Positions 24,939 through 38,939 of a DNA stretch of 64,000 nt are shown in pieces. Location of the stretch: positions 25,847,209 through 25,911,208 of the forward strand of contig NC_134510.1 of assembly GCF_027942865.1 (NCBI RefSeq). The letters are read 5' to 3'. Made by a program: the position numbers and the translations under genes. How positions within the stretch are numbered: position 1 is the stretch's first letter; every line of letters starts with the position of its first letter. The notes beneath the pieces are model-generated. The model had not been told where the DNA came from. It ran no database searches and worked only from the letters and a program-made list of their open reading frames with translations. This DNA comes from Odontesthes bonariensis. Lineage: Eukaryota > Chordata > Actinopteri > Atheriniformes > Atherinopsidae.

Positions 24939-27389
24939 CTAGGTGGTACTGTTCTTGTGTGGCAGGCATTTTTGCCATGGGCTAAAAGGAAGAGAGAGGA
25001 TGATGAAGAGGAAGCCTCCAAAAATGAGAATGGCCCCTGCTGAGCCCACACAGGCCACAGACCAGGAGAGCTCGTGGTGTAGAGGTATAGAGTGGTCACT
25101 GGACAGCAAGTGCAGCACAGACTGGTGGAAAATCAGGACAGAGAGAAGGACCAGTACTCCTGCACAAGAAGATAAAGGTGATAGGAGGTAATGAAATGGT
25201 GCTGAAAGTTTCAACCTAGAACCATATTACATTTTTTGGCAAAAATGAGAAACATTGGTGCGCAGAAAGAGACAATCTGACTCTCTTAAAGCTATGCTCT
25301 TAATGCTCTAACAGTTGTTAAACATTAAGATTATAAGGAAAGACATAAGACATAAAGACATAAAAAAAACGGTGCCATGGTATGCTTAAGAGAAAAGTCA
25401 GGTCCAACCTGATAGAATAAAACAGAAGGAAGCTGGTTTGAGAAAGAAGGGAACTCCTTTGCTGAGGGACATCGCAATACATATGGAGCCCATCACCATC
25501 ATGGTCAGACTCAAAAGAGCAAAGACAGCTGCAGCAAGGTTTAGATCTGTGGAGGGGAGAAGAGATGGAATTATGGGGAGAGGAAGTGAGGATTTATGAA
25601 GTTCTGAGCAGAAATTGGTGGGTTTATAGAGTCAGATAGTATTATTTTATATATTTTAAAAACTTTCAGTCTTGTGCTATTTCTCATACTGACTCAATTC
25701 AAAGAGAAATTTACATGCACTTGGACACAATCATCATTGTAGCTTTGAAATTGATAATGGCACGTGTTTGATTTTGATGCTGATCTGAAGCTGCTGCAGC
25801 ATACTGGGCCTGCAGTCATGTACAGAAATCAGGACTGTGGAGCCAATATTTGGATGGGTGCTCCTCTACTTGAGTCACGAACATAGGTGTTAAATCTGTC
25901 AGTGTTGGTATTGTAAGGTTTTTATTTCTTCACAATATGGGTCAAAATGCCAAGAGTGTTATCCTGAAAATGCATGCACTGACATTTAGTCAGTATGGGA
26001 AATGCCTGTAAAAGTGATGACTTCGAATTTTCATGTTGGTTAATTGAAAATAATGTCCATGTTCACAAATGAATAGATTGCATATCATAGTTATTAATTA
26101 AATGCCATGGGACTAATGTAGCTTAAAACAGGCTAGTCTAAGAGAAATATCTGAAAACAGCTTCCTGACACCTTACTACGTGAATTACATGCTGATACCA
26201 CATAATGTGACATGTTTCTCGTGCTCTTTTCCCATTTGTCCCATAGGATTAACCAACTTGGTTTTCCAGGTTTATAAGACTGGTCCCAGGCTTCGGTGAA
26301 GACACCACTGCTGCTCAAAAAGTTGGAGATTTTTCAAGAAGTGAGAGAATTTCTCCTGTCGTTTTCGAGGTTTCTGCTTAGCGTTTACCATGTTTTGTTT
26401 TGTTTGTTTGTTTTTTTTTTTTTTGCATGGGCATAACCAAGTAGTTTGCTGCATAGACCTAACCTACTTTATAGTTCCCTTAATATAGCTAGGGTATTTA
26501 TGTGTTTACCACCACTGCTAATAGACTTTATATTGTCATTGCATCATCTTGTAATTTCAGCACATACATGCCACCCCGATTTCATGCATTTTGGTGCACT
26601 GTGAGTGTGAGCCTGTGAGCATACCAATATTACTATCAATGCTGATTTCCAGTCAGCCATGGCTGTTATGCTACATTTGCAAAATTAGAATTTCACAAAT
26701 TAACCCATAAAGACTTGAAAACCTGTTTTATGTGGGCTGATTACAGTATCACACTGACCATTAGTTCATGTTATGCTTTGTCAGCGTCCTGTTTTCTGTC
26801 TCAGTCTGTGCTCAAAACGTTAACTTTTAGCCAAAGGATAAAGATGACTTATGTTCATTGTGATATGGGTATCACGTCTCAGCCAGCTTATCTGAAAACT
26901 GCACTGAAGTAAGTGGCTTTCTGGGCAGCGCAGCAAACACATTAATCAATCTGATGGCTTATAGCTTGCTTTGGAAAATGGGTGGCAGTGGAAGTTAATG
27001 GGCTAAAACATGTAAAAACCACTAGTACGCTCCTGTGAGCACCACAGTGAGCATCTTTATTGATAGTAGCTGCTGGTGTAACTGTTAGCGTGTGTCTGTG
27101 TGTCCTGCAAAAGTTGCAGGGGTAAGTTTAATGTCTTACTCCTGTTAGTCGTCTTCTTGAATATGACTGCATTCTCCCCAGAGGTGAAGAATTTGAAGTA
27201 GGTGCAGTTGGATTCTGTCGGTACAAAGAAAAGATAAGACAAAGACACTCATACACTCATTCCTATAGATGGCTACTGGTCTTCTCTGATGTGCTTCTAT
27301 GCATCCATGCACTGTCTCCTTCAAGGCATCATTCCTATTTATATCCAAGAGCTGAGCTTTAGCTTGACTACTTGGAGACACACAGCCCC

Positions 27390-27420
<31 letters not shown>

Positions 27421-30400
27421 TTTCCCAGCTCCGCACATATGGTGACGCCAGTGAGGGTGAGAGACACAAAATGCTATGGGTAGATGGCAGAGGGGCGAAA
27501 GAGGGGAAGAGAGAGAAGGGGTGGGAGGATTATACTCAGGCTACAGAAAAAAGTAAGGGGATGCGTAGGGTGAGCATAAGAAGAGGGATGCATGACAGCT
27601 CAGAGGATGAGATAACAGGGAAAGGAGGAGTGGGTTGCAGGCAGATGGAGGGGTGGTGAGTGGAGGGAAGGAGAGAGGAGTCACAGATGGAGAAGGAGGT
27701 GAGGGGAGCAGGAGATGTCAACAGGGGGAGGAAACACAGAGGGGCTGGTGAATACTGCATTAGACATACACTCTCCCTCCGTCTCTATCTGTCCCTCTTC
27801 CTCATTTCCCCCTCTCTATATTTAGACAAAAACTGTGAAGTAGTCAGATTCCACTTGGCTTCACAGGCGCATAGTGATGATTTTCCCCAACTCAAACTGA
27901 TGTGGTCCAAGATGACCACATGCATATCCGCACACTTTTTTGCCGCACAAGAATACATGAATTGAGCACATTTGCAAACATTTTCTAATGAAGCAGATCC
28001 ACCATTTATCAGACTACTGATTTTCTAGTAGACTAGGCTATCACAGTCAACTGATTTTCTCTCGCTACCCCTGCTGAGATGATGATTATTGAGCCGTCAC
28101 GTTCCTCTCTAGCAGGCAGCGAAGATGGATCGCTGGTCTAGAGATGACAGACACGGCATCAGCAGGCTGCGCTTTGCTCGGGACGAGAGCCAGAGGCATG
28201 TAAACAGGGATGTGAGAGGGAGAAGCAGGGAAGGCAACAGTTGTTTTCCTACAAACATGAAGAGCCAACAGCCTTCTGCGACAGGCGGCGTGGGCCGACT
28301 GGTGGGACGTGTGAGAGAGATTGTCAGAAGCATACTGGCTTCTCTCACACACCAACAACCCATTTTGGAGTCAAATTTGCTTGTCAGAAAGCGCCAGGAA
28401 AGATACATTTGTCCATGAAAGCTGTATGGTAAAATAGTTTCCTGACATATCATTAAAGGTGATGTATGCAAATAGGTACACGTGACGTAGATGTATCGTT
28501 GATGCATGAGGGGACTTTTTGGTTTCCTCTCGGCAAATTCCCAGAGACAGGCAGTGATTCCAGAAAATCTCTCTCCCAATACCTGCCTCTCCCCATCGCT
28601 AGACTCCCATTTCAGACAGAAATAGGTCACTGTGCAGATAATCGACACTCTCTCGAGAATCCAACCATGGCCAAGTTGAATAAAGGGCTTTAAGAAAAGA
28701 ACTGTCACAACTCTAAGCATGGATGTCCATCAACACATTAAACCTGTGTTTTCCCATCTATCCCAGGAGATAATAAGGTATCCAGTCAAGACAAAACCTG
28801 GATATTCAGATATATTGACTCACTCTTCACCTCCGCTACAGTGAACAACGTTATAGGAGGTCATTCCAGCCCAATAACTCAACGCAAACACATGTCTACA
28901 GCAACTAATGTCTAATTAATGTTTTGATTCTTTATGCTGAAAGAAAAATCTCCCATTTTAGGATCAGTAAAGTTTTATTCAATTTGGTTTAATCAGATGA
29001 TACACACTTAATCCAACTCAGGGTCTGGATGCAGGGGGGGTGGGGGGGGCTGGAGCCCACTCCAGCTGTTATTGGGCGAGAGGCAGGGTACACCCTGGAC
29101 AGGTCAGCAGTCCATCGCAGGGCCACACAGACACAAATGAGACAAATAACCATGCATGTTCACCCATAGGAACAATTTAGAGTCACCAATCAACTTAACA
29201 TCCATGTTTTCAGACTGTTGGAGGAAGCTGGGTCACCTGGAGAGAACTCATGTAGCCTGAGCTGGGATTTGAACCAGAAACTCTCTTGCTGTGAGGCAAT
29301 GGTGCTAACCACCAAACCACCTTGCTGCCCCAGGTAAAGTCAATTCATATCACACATAGACTCTGTTATGAATGACACAGACTTTATTGAATATTGTTCC
29401 ATTATTTTTCTTTGTGTTGTTACATTAGGAATGATAAAAAAATGATAAAAAAAAAAAACTTCACTAGTTGTGTAATTCTATGGAATTATGTCTCCCAGCA
29501 TTGTATTTCTTCAATGATTCAATCTGCACATTATCTGTAGTAAGACGTAGGTGTACATGTTTGAAAGCTGCTTCACACAACCGACCAAGAAACAATTTTT
29601 TGTTGTTGCAAATTTGCAGCAAAAAAACTTTTTTTTTAACACAATCCAAGATCATGCTCAGCAATCTAAAGATTATAGGAACTAGATTAAAATCATTTTA
29701 TACGAAATAAAGTGTTGACAGAGCTCTACTCAACCTCTTTTGAGGTTCTTAATATCCAGTGGATATTTCATCATTGTTATTAAGATTACTTCTTCAGTTC
29801 AGTGTACATGTGTTTCCTTAATGAAGTCAACAACTTGCAATTTCTCAAAAGCATATTTTGACCCCTCTTTATTAATCCTCTGAGACTGATGTGCATATCC
29901 TCGAGGCAACCTCAAGGCAGACTTGCATGCACAGTCGGTACAGACACGAGCCAGACCATCAGATAAACAAGACAAGCTCATTTCCTCTTGCTCACCTCCC
30001 AGACAGCATAGACAGATGAACACAAACTCATACCGACACACAGCAGCTAGAGATCTCACCTCCAGGAAGTTCAGCTGGGCCACAGCTTGCCCTCTCTGGG
30101 TCTATGTCAGCCACCCACAGGGTACGGATGCAGCCCTTCCACAGGCCGTAATGGGCCATCTGGCAGGTCTGGTTGCCGCTGAAATTCTTTGGTTGGGCCA
30201 GCTCCACCCAAAACTCTGTCCCCATGCCCAACACCGTCAGTGTCACCCCAACAATAGATATAAAGAAGGCCAGCTTGATCTTCCCTTCCTGGCTGTCACT
30301 CATCTTGTTGATCCGCCTTTGTCCTCTTAAACCTTTCATTCCTCCCAAAGCCCCGCTCTGCCCAGCCCCTGCCACCCCGACGCGGCCATCATCTTCATTC

Positions 30401-30423
30401 TGCACAAAGTAGTTGGACCACAT
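24939..30423 (-). CDS. cacng6: CACNG6-like calcium-channel gamma-6 (four coding exons)
   Basis: Exons in transcript order are 30423-30060, 27214-27140, 25546-25409 and 25159-24939. Phases agree and give 265 residues (human about 260). Gamma-6 is a short-tailed, four-helix auxiliary subunit of voltage-gated calcium channels, closest to gamma-1. The start MWSNYFVQ matches the mammalian N-terminus MMWSNFFLQ and fixes the ATG at 30423. The first helix is at about 51-72. The first extracellular loop carries the tract GMGTEFWVEL, the signature GLWKGC, CGPAELPG and CTYFKFFTSGENA, with several N-glycosylation sequons. Exon 3 encodes LNLAAAVFALLSL and the second helix. The protein ends near LPFSPWQKCLPHK without a PDZ ligand, as expected for gamma-6 and unlike the TARPs. 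It is convergent with cacng8. Confidence 0.9.
27392..27420. repeat. (CA)n microsatellite
   Basis: About 14 uninterrupted CA units lie in cacng6 intron 1, immediately upstream (in gene orientation) of exon 2. Such repeats are length-polymorphic in fish. Confidence 0.95.
29006..29331 (-). mobile_element. tRNA-derived SINE in cacng6 intron 1
   Basis: Read on the minus strand, the element begins ggggcagcaagg and has an A-box-like ggttagcacc (in 29301-29318) and a B-box-like ggttcaaatccc (29264-29275), spaced as in a Pol III tRNA promoter. Its body holds the conserved blocks also seen near 4.4 and 20.0 kb, including 'ggcgagaggcagggtacacc'. It is the most complete copy of this family in the window. 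The family name is not assigned. Confidence 0.75.
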
Positions 30424-31957
30424 ACTGCCAAGAGTATGGGACAAGCCAAACAATGGGGCAGGGCTCTTAGAGCAAAGATAAGAAGAGCAAGATGATGAAA
30501 TTAAAAAATATGAAAAAAGGGCGCCAGATGAGAAGTTACAACACTATATTAAAACCTGGGAGACGCAGCTGGGCTGTGCTGGATGACTGAATTGAGCAAA
30601 AGCAGTCAGAGGATTCAGTAAAAATAAGTGGGCTGGACGCTGAAATTAGACAAAAAGAGCTATGAATAGATCTGCAGTGATGTTGGGGGCGGATGAAGAA
30701 AGGTAATAAAAAGATGGGATGAGGCGGAGGCACGAACCAGGAGAGCCAGTCTGTTTTCTGTCCAATCCACTGAAACAGAGAGATGAAACAGAAAGATGAA
30801 AGAGCAGTCGGCATATGCTTCACCAGAGCAAAATCCTTTCATCACCACTGTAATATTTAATTTCCAACAGCTTTATCAGCATCTACACCACTCCCTCCAT
30901 AAAAGCCATATGACATGCTCTCAGTCAACAATAGGTGAGCCATATGGCATTTCCCTGAAAGGCCGATTCTGCTTCAGATGAAGTAACAATTAGTCAAGAT
31001 GGGCTGGTAGAGGGGTTTGATGTTGGGTCAAAGTGAGAGATAATACCACAGTACCAGACCGGACCACCCATCTTTTGTTTTCCCACAGGCGCTGACAACA
31101 GAGCTTCTCCCCGAGCAGGTACACCGTCTGCAGCTTAGACACAGATCCCCTTTGATCTGAGGGGATAATGGGTTGCCACAAGTTCCTCCCATCCTGCATT
31201 ACATCTCCTGTCAAACACTGGGTTCTGCAACCCTCACTGAGTGTTTTACACGTGCACTGAGGTTTGGTTTCAGCTCATAAAGTTGTTGCGGTTATTTCAC
31301 AATGTGAGCGAGGGGCCTTTGGAGAGTGAGCGTTCGCTCACAATGGTGTCGCCACCCTGTGCGGCGTGCATCAGAGGTGATAATTCAAGCCTGAACCCTC
31401 TGACAGAGTGGGGGCTGCAGTAATTAATGGTGTCGTACAGTCCAACAGGTCACAGAAAGGAGGAAGGAGGCCAGGCCAGCTCAGAAGCAGCTCCAGCAGG
31501 CCACACACACTTGTTGGATCACTTAATTCAGAGCCTTGCACTGACAGCATCAGAGGGTTTTAAATAGGCAACACAACATATGAACCCTGTTAGTGAAAGT
31601 CCAGTGTGTACAGTCTTCTGCAGTATAACCACAACATCGTATAACACTTTACAAAATGTAACCTCCAGAGATCTGATGTTTCTACATTTTTAGTAATATC
31701 TTTAAAATGGCAAATTGCCTATACCAAGAAAAAAGAACTAAAAACTAAACGCCTTTAGTCACTTATATCGTGTAGAGAAGTATTTAAAAAACATATCTGA
31801 TGATAACTTGGACAAAAACAAAGTAACTGCATTTCTTTGATGTATGATATTTGTCTTGATCCTTGAAATAGTTTTTTTTTTTATCCTTTTTTTTCTATAT
31901 TTTGGTTTTTGAAGGAATTTGATGATAACACTTTTTGGTTTGGTTTATATTCAGTCA

Positions 31958-31990
<33 letters not shown>

Positions 31991-34900
31991 CATTATTTTT
32001 AGTAGTAGTATCAGAAACCTAAAATCCTTTTGTCAGTGTTTGTATATTTTATGAACTTGTTGTTATTATAACTAATGACTGATTTACCAGAAGTCAAACA
32101 TGACAAACTTCTCATAAAGACTGTTTGGGAAAAGAAAACAGCAAAGAAACACTAGTATGATCTGTGAAAGATATGATTATTACATCATTTCAGAATGATT
32201 TTGTGAAGCTGATAAAGAATAATATCAATATACTCCATCAGCAAGCACTGACAGATCTGTCTGTACTGAGGTAAAGTCTTGGTGTTTCACAGCCCTGTTT
32301 CCTTCGGGAAATTATTTACTCAGAGGATTTTTTTTAAATGTCATCAGCTACAAATAATAAAATTATTTTTTGGAATATTTAGTTGCTTTGTGAAATCTTT
32401 ATAATCATAAGAATCACCTTCTCCTTGTGGCTCTAGGAAACCAATTATGGGGTTAGGAGAGGTGCAAAAAAACACTTTTTACGTGAATTTTCTTTTAAAC
32501 TTCGTTTCTTTACTATACTGTAGATTTTGTTTTTTTCTTTTTCATAAAGACACCATGGTCTGTTTTGCATTACCTGAAAAGATGAATCACTCTGTATGGG
32601 TATTTATCCATGGTTGCATTGTAATGGTGCCATTATGTGAGTCCAAATAAAGAAAGTATGTAAAATGTAAATACAAACAGATTGTTTTTCATTTTTCAGT
32701 TGGATATGGAATCAAGCTTTGAAACTAGAAAATTGCAAAATTACTCTTAGAAATAACACTTTTAACGTGTTCATGTTGATACCTTGATGCAAAAAAACAT
32801 GTGTTTCTAAAAAGTTGGAAGTTGTTATTTAGATTTAAAAAGGGGGTGAAAGGCAAACAAAACTTATTTAAAGTAAAGTAAACTACATGGATTATTTGGC
32901 AACAGGTCTGAGCACGGCTGGGTATAAAAGAGAGTCTTCAGAAGTAAAAACTGGGGAAGGCTTCACAACTCTGCTGGACAAATAGTTTAAAGAGGTTATG
33001 TTAAGAACTAATGAAAAGCAGATGTATGCATGTAATGGACCAAAGGTCCAGACCAGCAACCACACATTAGAGTGCACGTAGCACTGACTGTAATAAAGAA
33101 TATCAAGAATGCAGCTGCTGACAGCCAAGTTAGTAGTCATAGCATTACAAACCATGATCAGATTACATTCGTATTCCGGCGATCAGAGGAGTATGAGAAT
33201 ACCGGGTGAATAACGCCAACAAACACTTTCTTTGTAAGAAACAACTACCTACAGCGGTGCATCCACTTTCATGTGGTTGATTTTACAGTGAAAACCATGG
33301 TGCACCAACCTTAACTATTAAAAGCCGAGCAGAGGATCAGCTTGTGGACACGAGTGCATTTTATGTTGTGAAAATTAGGAATTCTCTCCACCCTTTTCCA
33401 CAATGATAGCCACTGCCACCTGTGTGACACGGGGGCATAAGAGAGCGACAGCAGGCTAATGCACCTGAGTGAAAATAAGAATAAGTCTGACCTGTTTGGT
33501 TCGTGTTGTTCACTTCTGGAGGAAGAGACGCTTGTAACTTAATAGAGGGGCAGAGTGGTGATGGGAGAGTTAGTGCGAGGGAAAAGAGGGTGGGAGGGAG
33601 CTACGTAAGAGTTATGGAAAGTGAGTGTAAAAGGGTTGGGGTTGTTGGTGAGGGGGCGTTGCTTCGGCCTGGTTGGTTAACACTGTTGATGATTAAATGT
33701 GAGTTTTCCACTGCTGTTTGGCCCCCAGACTTTGTTTGCAACTCCTGCTCAGTCTCAACAGCACCCTGATCATACTCCAGACATGTTTGAAATTTTAAAT
33801 CAATGAAGGGAGAGGCTGCAGGGTGGTCTGCTCCCATGATGACACTCCTGCCAGCATGGTTAAAACATGTCTGTGCTGGCCTTGCTGTTTGTGTGTGTGT
33901 CTATTTTAGACAGCCACCTGTTAATGACATTAAGTAAGGGTGAAGGAGGAGCCTGTGTTTATATGAGAGGGGCCAGGATAGCATTTTACAGCAATACAAT
34001 ACACCGCGAGGAAAGTGCAAATCTGACATAGAGACAGAGAGTGAAACCCAAACGGGGGTTTGGAAAGAGCAAACACAGGGAAGGAAAAGGAAAAAGGGAT
34101 AAAACATTAAGGGAATGTCTGAGGTTGATGCACAAATTAAATCCGCAGGCTGAAATGAAGCCGTTTAGAGAGGAAAATGGGAGCCTTTTTTTTTTTTTTA
34201 CATTCCTTACTGAACAGAGCCAAAGGAGACTCAGCCTGATCTTATGGAAAGCTTTTCTCGTGGCCCAGTCCTGCTTGGCTTTTCCACAGTTTAGGTTACA
34301 TACGTGGCACAGCAAGAGAGGCCAGCCCCAGCGGCCAGCAGGAGCAGGGGGACGGAAAGAGGATGCAAATTGAGAGTGAGTCGAGCACAGAGACACAAAA
34401 CAAGGGCACAATCGGAGAAAAGGGACGAAACAGGCTGTAGGCAGTGACAAGAAAATAAACACCTGCGATGTTCAAAACAGTCCTACCCTTTTTCTTTTTT
34501 CTCCTGAGACTGTTGGAGGCCAGTGCAGCTTGCAGATGAAGAGGACTCGGCACATATGAAGCATTGATTAATTGATTGATGCAGAGGACAGCAATCTGTT
34601 ACTGTGCACATATGTGTGTCTACTCTTTAAAGCGACTTTGCCTCTAATTGCACAGTCTTTCACAGCTCCTCCATCATATGAGATAGACAGAAAGTGTCCA
34701 CAGACAGTCGGAGGCCATCAATAATCCACAGCATGCTGATGTGAACAATCTTGTCTCCACATCACTCTCGTGCTCCTGTCAGCAGCACTGATTTATGCTT
34801 GAACACTCTGAACTGCTCACATGTGTGCTCATGTATTCACCCGTGCGCACACCGGCCACACTTGTGCACATTTCTGTTCAGCTGCATCCGTTTCTTCCTT

Positions 34901-37479
34901 TGCTGTTGGTGAACATTACAGAATACTGACCTGATCAGAGGATACTTCTTAACTTTTATTTATTTTTTATATATATCAACAAATGCCAAAGAATACTAAT
35001 GGTAAAAAAAAAAAAAACTCCCAACAAATGTATTTAATTAATAATACTAAAGTGTGTGAATTTCACGTCAGGTGTTGCTTAACCCACTCGATCATCTTCA
35101 TTGTGGTCCATAAACTAATTAGAACCCTTATTTTTTTCATTGCTATAAAATGTGTGCACTTGAAGTTCATTTCAGCTGATCCCACATCTGTTACCCTGGT
35201 CCTACTACACACCCAAACACAACAAATCCACAGCTGAAAATAGTCCCCTTTGAATAGAGCTTTTCCCCCATCTTCCCATTCTTGTTCAGCGTGCACCCAA
35301 ACATGTTTCTGCAGTATATTCGGTGGTTGATTCCAGTGGCTTTTATTGTTGCTCACAAACATTAACATCAACCAAAGTGAAAGACGCCTATATCTTGCTT
35401 AGAAGTTACCCAGGTTCCTTTGTTACCTTGCAGTCTACCTGTTTTTGAAGTGATCTGTTGATCGACCGCCTCTGTGGAGGGTAAGAATGCTCTTGAATTT
35501 CCTTCACATGTACACAATCTGCCTGACTGAGGATTGGTGGAGTCCAAACTCTTCAGAGATGGATTTGTAACCATCCATCCTGATATGCATCAACAACTAT
35601 CTTTCTAAGGCCCTCAGACATATGTTAGTGTCATGATACACTTTGATATACATATGATGTGAACTTGAAACTGATAGATCCATTTAAAAAAATAAATTAA
35701 AAAAAATAAAACAGGCCACTTAAAGTTGCATAAAACACTTAACCGTAATTTAAAAAATGCTGATCCCAGAGATAATTCTGCCCTACATGTAATATTACAT
35801 CGTTTTACTCATCCTACTCATAATTTAATCAATGGATCAATGATCTTTTTTATCTGCCTTAAAGACAGTGGAAATCTGAATATGCCTGGGCCATGTTTAT
35901 GCTGAGATATATGGAGTTCTACCCATGTGATGTCAGGACATACAGTAAATACCCCACATAAACAAATGGGGGAAAAATACAAGTATACCACTCATAATAT
36001 CATAAAGATTCAAGTTTCTGACCAATGTTTCCTCACTGACTTATTAATCCATCATGTGCAGATTGAATAGGGATGATTTCTTTTTTCTGACGCAGTGTTC
36101 ACCATCTCATCGGTCCTTCAAAAAACACGTCAGAGTGCTCGTCCCCTGCTTATCAACCCAACAACTAACACTAAACACTAAATATGTCAGTTCTAACATT
36201 AATAGCTGTTCCGCTCTGTGTAACTGTAAGCCACGAGAGTGTGACAGTGAGGCATTACGAGGACCTTGAAAGTGAAGGGGCTAAATGGAAATCAACCATT
36301 TTTTCTTTTTACCACATGTCAAAATGTCCTCTGTAATTAAAGGCCCGTGACGTGAACGTGACATCCATTTGTACCTCTGTTTTGTGAGATGTATGTATTA
36401 TCAAGGCAATTTACATAAGACAGCGCGCTCAGATACTGCCTCCATCCTGCTCCAGCGTTGCACTCCCTCTGCTGCAGTGTTCTTTCTTTCTGAATGAAGA
36501 TCAATGGGGAAGCTCTCCCCAGAATGTCAATGGCTATCACCTGTCTCACATTCACCACAAGAGGGGGATAAAGCGTCTACAGTCCTCACTGCAGCTTCAC
36601 ACTGGGGAGGGGCTGCTAATATCATATAACAGCTCTTAATGATGGCCAGCCAGAGCTTCCCTATCTTCAAGAGAGGCAGGGAGCGTGGTGCATGTTTGTT
36701 CTGTGAACATGGTTTCAGCTGCATGAAAGAGCTTATGTTTTTAAGTCTCTCCTCGGGGAATAGCAGGGCAGCGTTGCATCACAGGCCCTCCAGCTGGGTT
36801 CAGCGCAGCAGAGTGCAGCGATGCAGATGGAGATGGGTGGTACAGAAAAGACACAGGCCAGTGTTACAGCGTTGCTGCCTTACTGTAACTATCTTACATC
36901 AACTCCCTGTTGAATAGGTCAGTGCAGTCTTTGTGGCATTATTCCTGCTGGCCCAGACTGTGGTTTTAGAACTAGAGACAGACCTGCCAAAGGGAGTGAA
37001 TAAGTGCTTTAATTCTACTTGCGAAGGCTAAAAACTTCACAACAAAACAAAGGTAGGAAAAATGATTACCACAACCTAAATTATATACAGATCAATTCCA
37101 CTGTGTAAGTACGCATGACTTGACATGACGAAATACATCTGTGGGGAATGTAAAGATGTAACTGTGACTAAATGTCATAGAAAGCTCAGCTCTGACTGAT
37201 CAGAGGACTGTCAAGCTTATCAGAAGAAAAGTCTATCAATTTATTTATAGATAGGTCCTCGTCTGAATTCAATCCCATCAATCAAAGTAGATATATAATT
37301 CACTTGAGTCTGGAAATAACTGGGACATGGACACAAAGCATAATCAAGTAACACCTATTTGATTGATCTATCCACATGTATAATGGAGCAAGGGTCCAGG
37401 AATCACAGGTTTCTAACAGGTCCCATCAGTGAAAGCTCTGAAGTTGATTCCAAAAGTAGCATTTGTAAGATGTTGCTGT
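30424..37479. other. Gene-free region upstream of cacng6
   Basis: I find no convincing exon here. It holds the cacng6 promoter and any noncoding 5' exon, neither of which shows a clear motif. There is a TTA-type microsatellite near 31.96 kb and several AT-rich or T-run tracts. Open frames on both strands (for example 33986-34462 minus) are short, mutually overlapping and low in information. Confidence 0.55.
31959..31990. repeat. (TTA)n microsatellite
   Basis: About ten TTA/TAT units run uninterrupted, then degrade into cattatttttagtagtag. Confidence 0.95.
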
Positions 37480-38215
37480 GGACCCAACAACAACAAACAC
37501 GTCCCCAAAATAGTTAGTGCAAATGAAGCCGTCCATTTATAGACTGGAACAAAAAAGCAAATACACTAGAAAGCAGAAACATTGGGAGCGGCCAAACCAG
37601 CAGTTTAGCGCATTACAAAGGATAAAAGAACATAATGGTAAGTTGGGCACCATTAAAACACCTGAATGTCCACACCTAATAGTGTTGGATAAACACAGGA
37701 AGCCCCTCACAACGTGCTGCAGCTGAAGAACACTCTCCGGGAGGCAGACATGTCATTGTCTACAATAAAGAGAAGATATCAAGAGAGCAACTTCAGAGTT
37801 CACCACAGGGTGCACAACATTCAGGAGCCTCAAGAAAAGAACAGCCAGATGAGACTTAAACAAAAAAAAATGAATAACATTCTAAGAGCCAAACCAGTTC
37901 TAATACAGACTTTTTTAAACATATGAAACTAAGATCAAACTGCATCATAATGGAGAAGGCTAAAAGTGTGGGGGGAAAAAAAGGCTCCAAGAATCCAGAG
38001 CATCTTTTGTAAAACACGTGGAGCCGGCGTGATGGCATGAGCTTCTATGGCTTCTGCTGATACCGCGTCAGGACACCAGATAAAAGAAGTTGGATGGATC
38101 CTGAAATGTATCAGGTTATAACATCTGCTCAGATTTTGCCAAACACAGCAAAGCTGATTGGATGGTGTTTCACAGTACAGATGAACAATCACCTAAAGGG
38201 GAGCTTGTGAAGGTA
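37480..38215 (+). pseudogene. Decayed Tc1-like transposase
   Basis: Although broken by frameshifts and stops, the plus strand keeps many phrases of a Tc1-family transposase: a block around KHWERPNQQF (about 37.58 kb), a helix-turn-helix-like piece LSTIKRRYQESN (about 37.75 kb), a following HHRVHNIQ block, and later nucleotide blocks such as 'gatggcatgagcttctatgg', 'gttggatggatcctgaa' and 'gcaaagctgattggatgg'. The intact family encodes a DDE transposase of about 340 residues. The catalytic core here is interrupted, so the copy is dead. Terminal repeats are not located and the limits are approximate. Confidence 0.75.
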
Positions 38216-38939
38216 AAAATGCAGAATGTAGCCAGTCACCTGACGTCTACGTGATCGGGTTGCATTTCAGTTAATCACCACAAACTTTAGGAAAGTCATT
38301 GTCTGCAATGTATTGACTATTATGATTCTATTAATGGGTATGGTCAACAGCCAATTACATCTGAGGCACTGAAACGGATGATTTAACACATTAGGGCTAG
38401 GATTCCTAAACCCTTCCTCAGATTTGAATGTGAATACACTCAAATTAGTAGTCTGCTAATAAAGCCTGTATTCTGAAGATTCTTGGGATACGTTTTGGTA
38501 GATCTATGTATAAAACCATAAGCGTTTGTGTTTAAAGGTCCGACTGCGTGACAATAAGGCCGACCATTTTCAAAACTGGCTCCAGAATTCTCATCAAGTT
38601 TGTGATAAACTGAAATATAAGAATATATGTGTCAGAGTCCAGATATTTCTAAGCCTTAATGTAAACTAAAACCATTTTCATTTGACCATTTGGTTTCTTT
38701 AATCAAAATCTGGAAACAAACCAGTCCATATGCTTCTTTATATGCGTAGAATAGATAGAGGTTCTTTGATATTATGAAACAGCGCCATCGCTTGGACATT
38801 GCTATTAACTACAGGGTTTGATCAATCAAACTCTGAATGAGGTTAAATGGTCGTGCCTACACTATGACAGCGTGGTGAGTGGATGTGGGCGTGCATGAGA
38901 CAGAAAGCACAAAGGGGAAAGAAAAAAAAAAAAAAAAGC

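Noticed and set aside
28109-28720. 203-codon open frame on the minus strand inside cacng6 intron 1
   Set aside because: It is overlapped by open frames on the plus strand, has no splice context or known domain, and its Cys/Leu/Ser-rich composition looks like chance.
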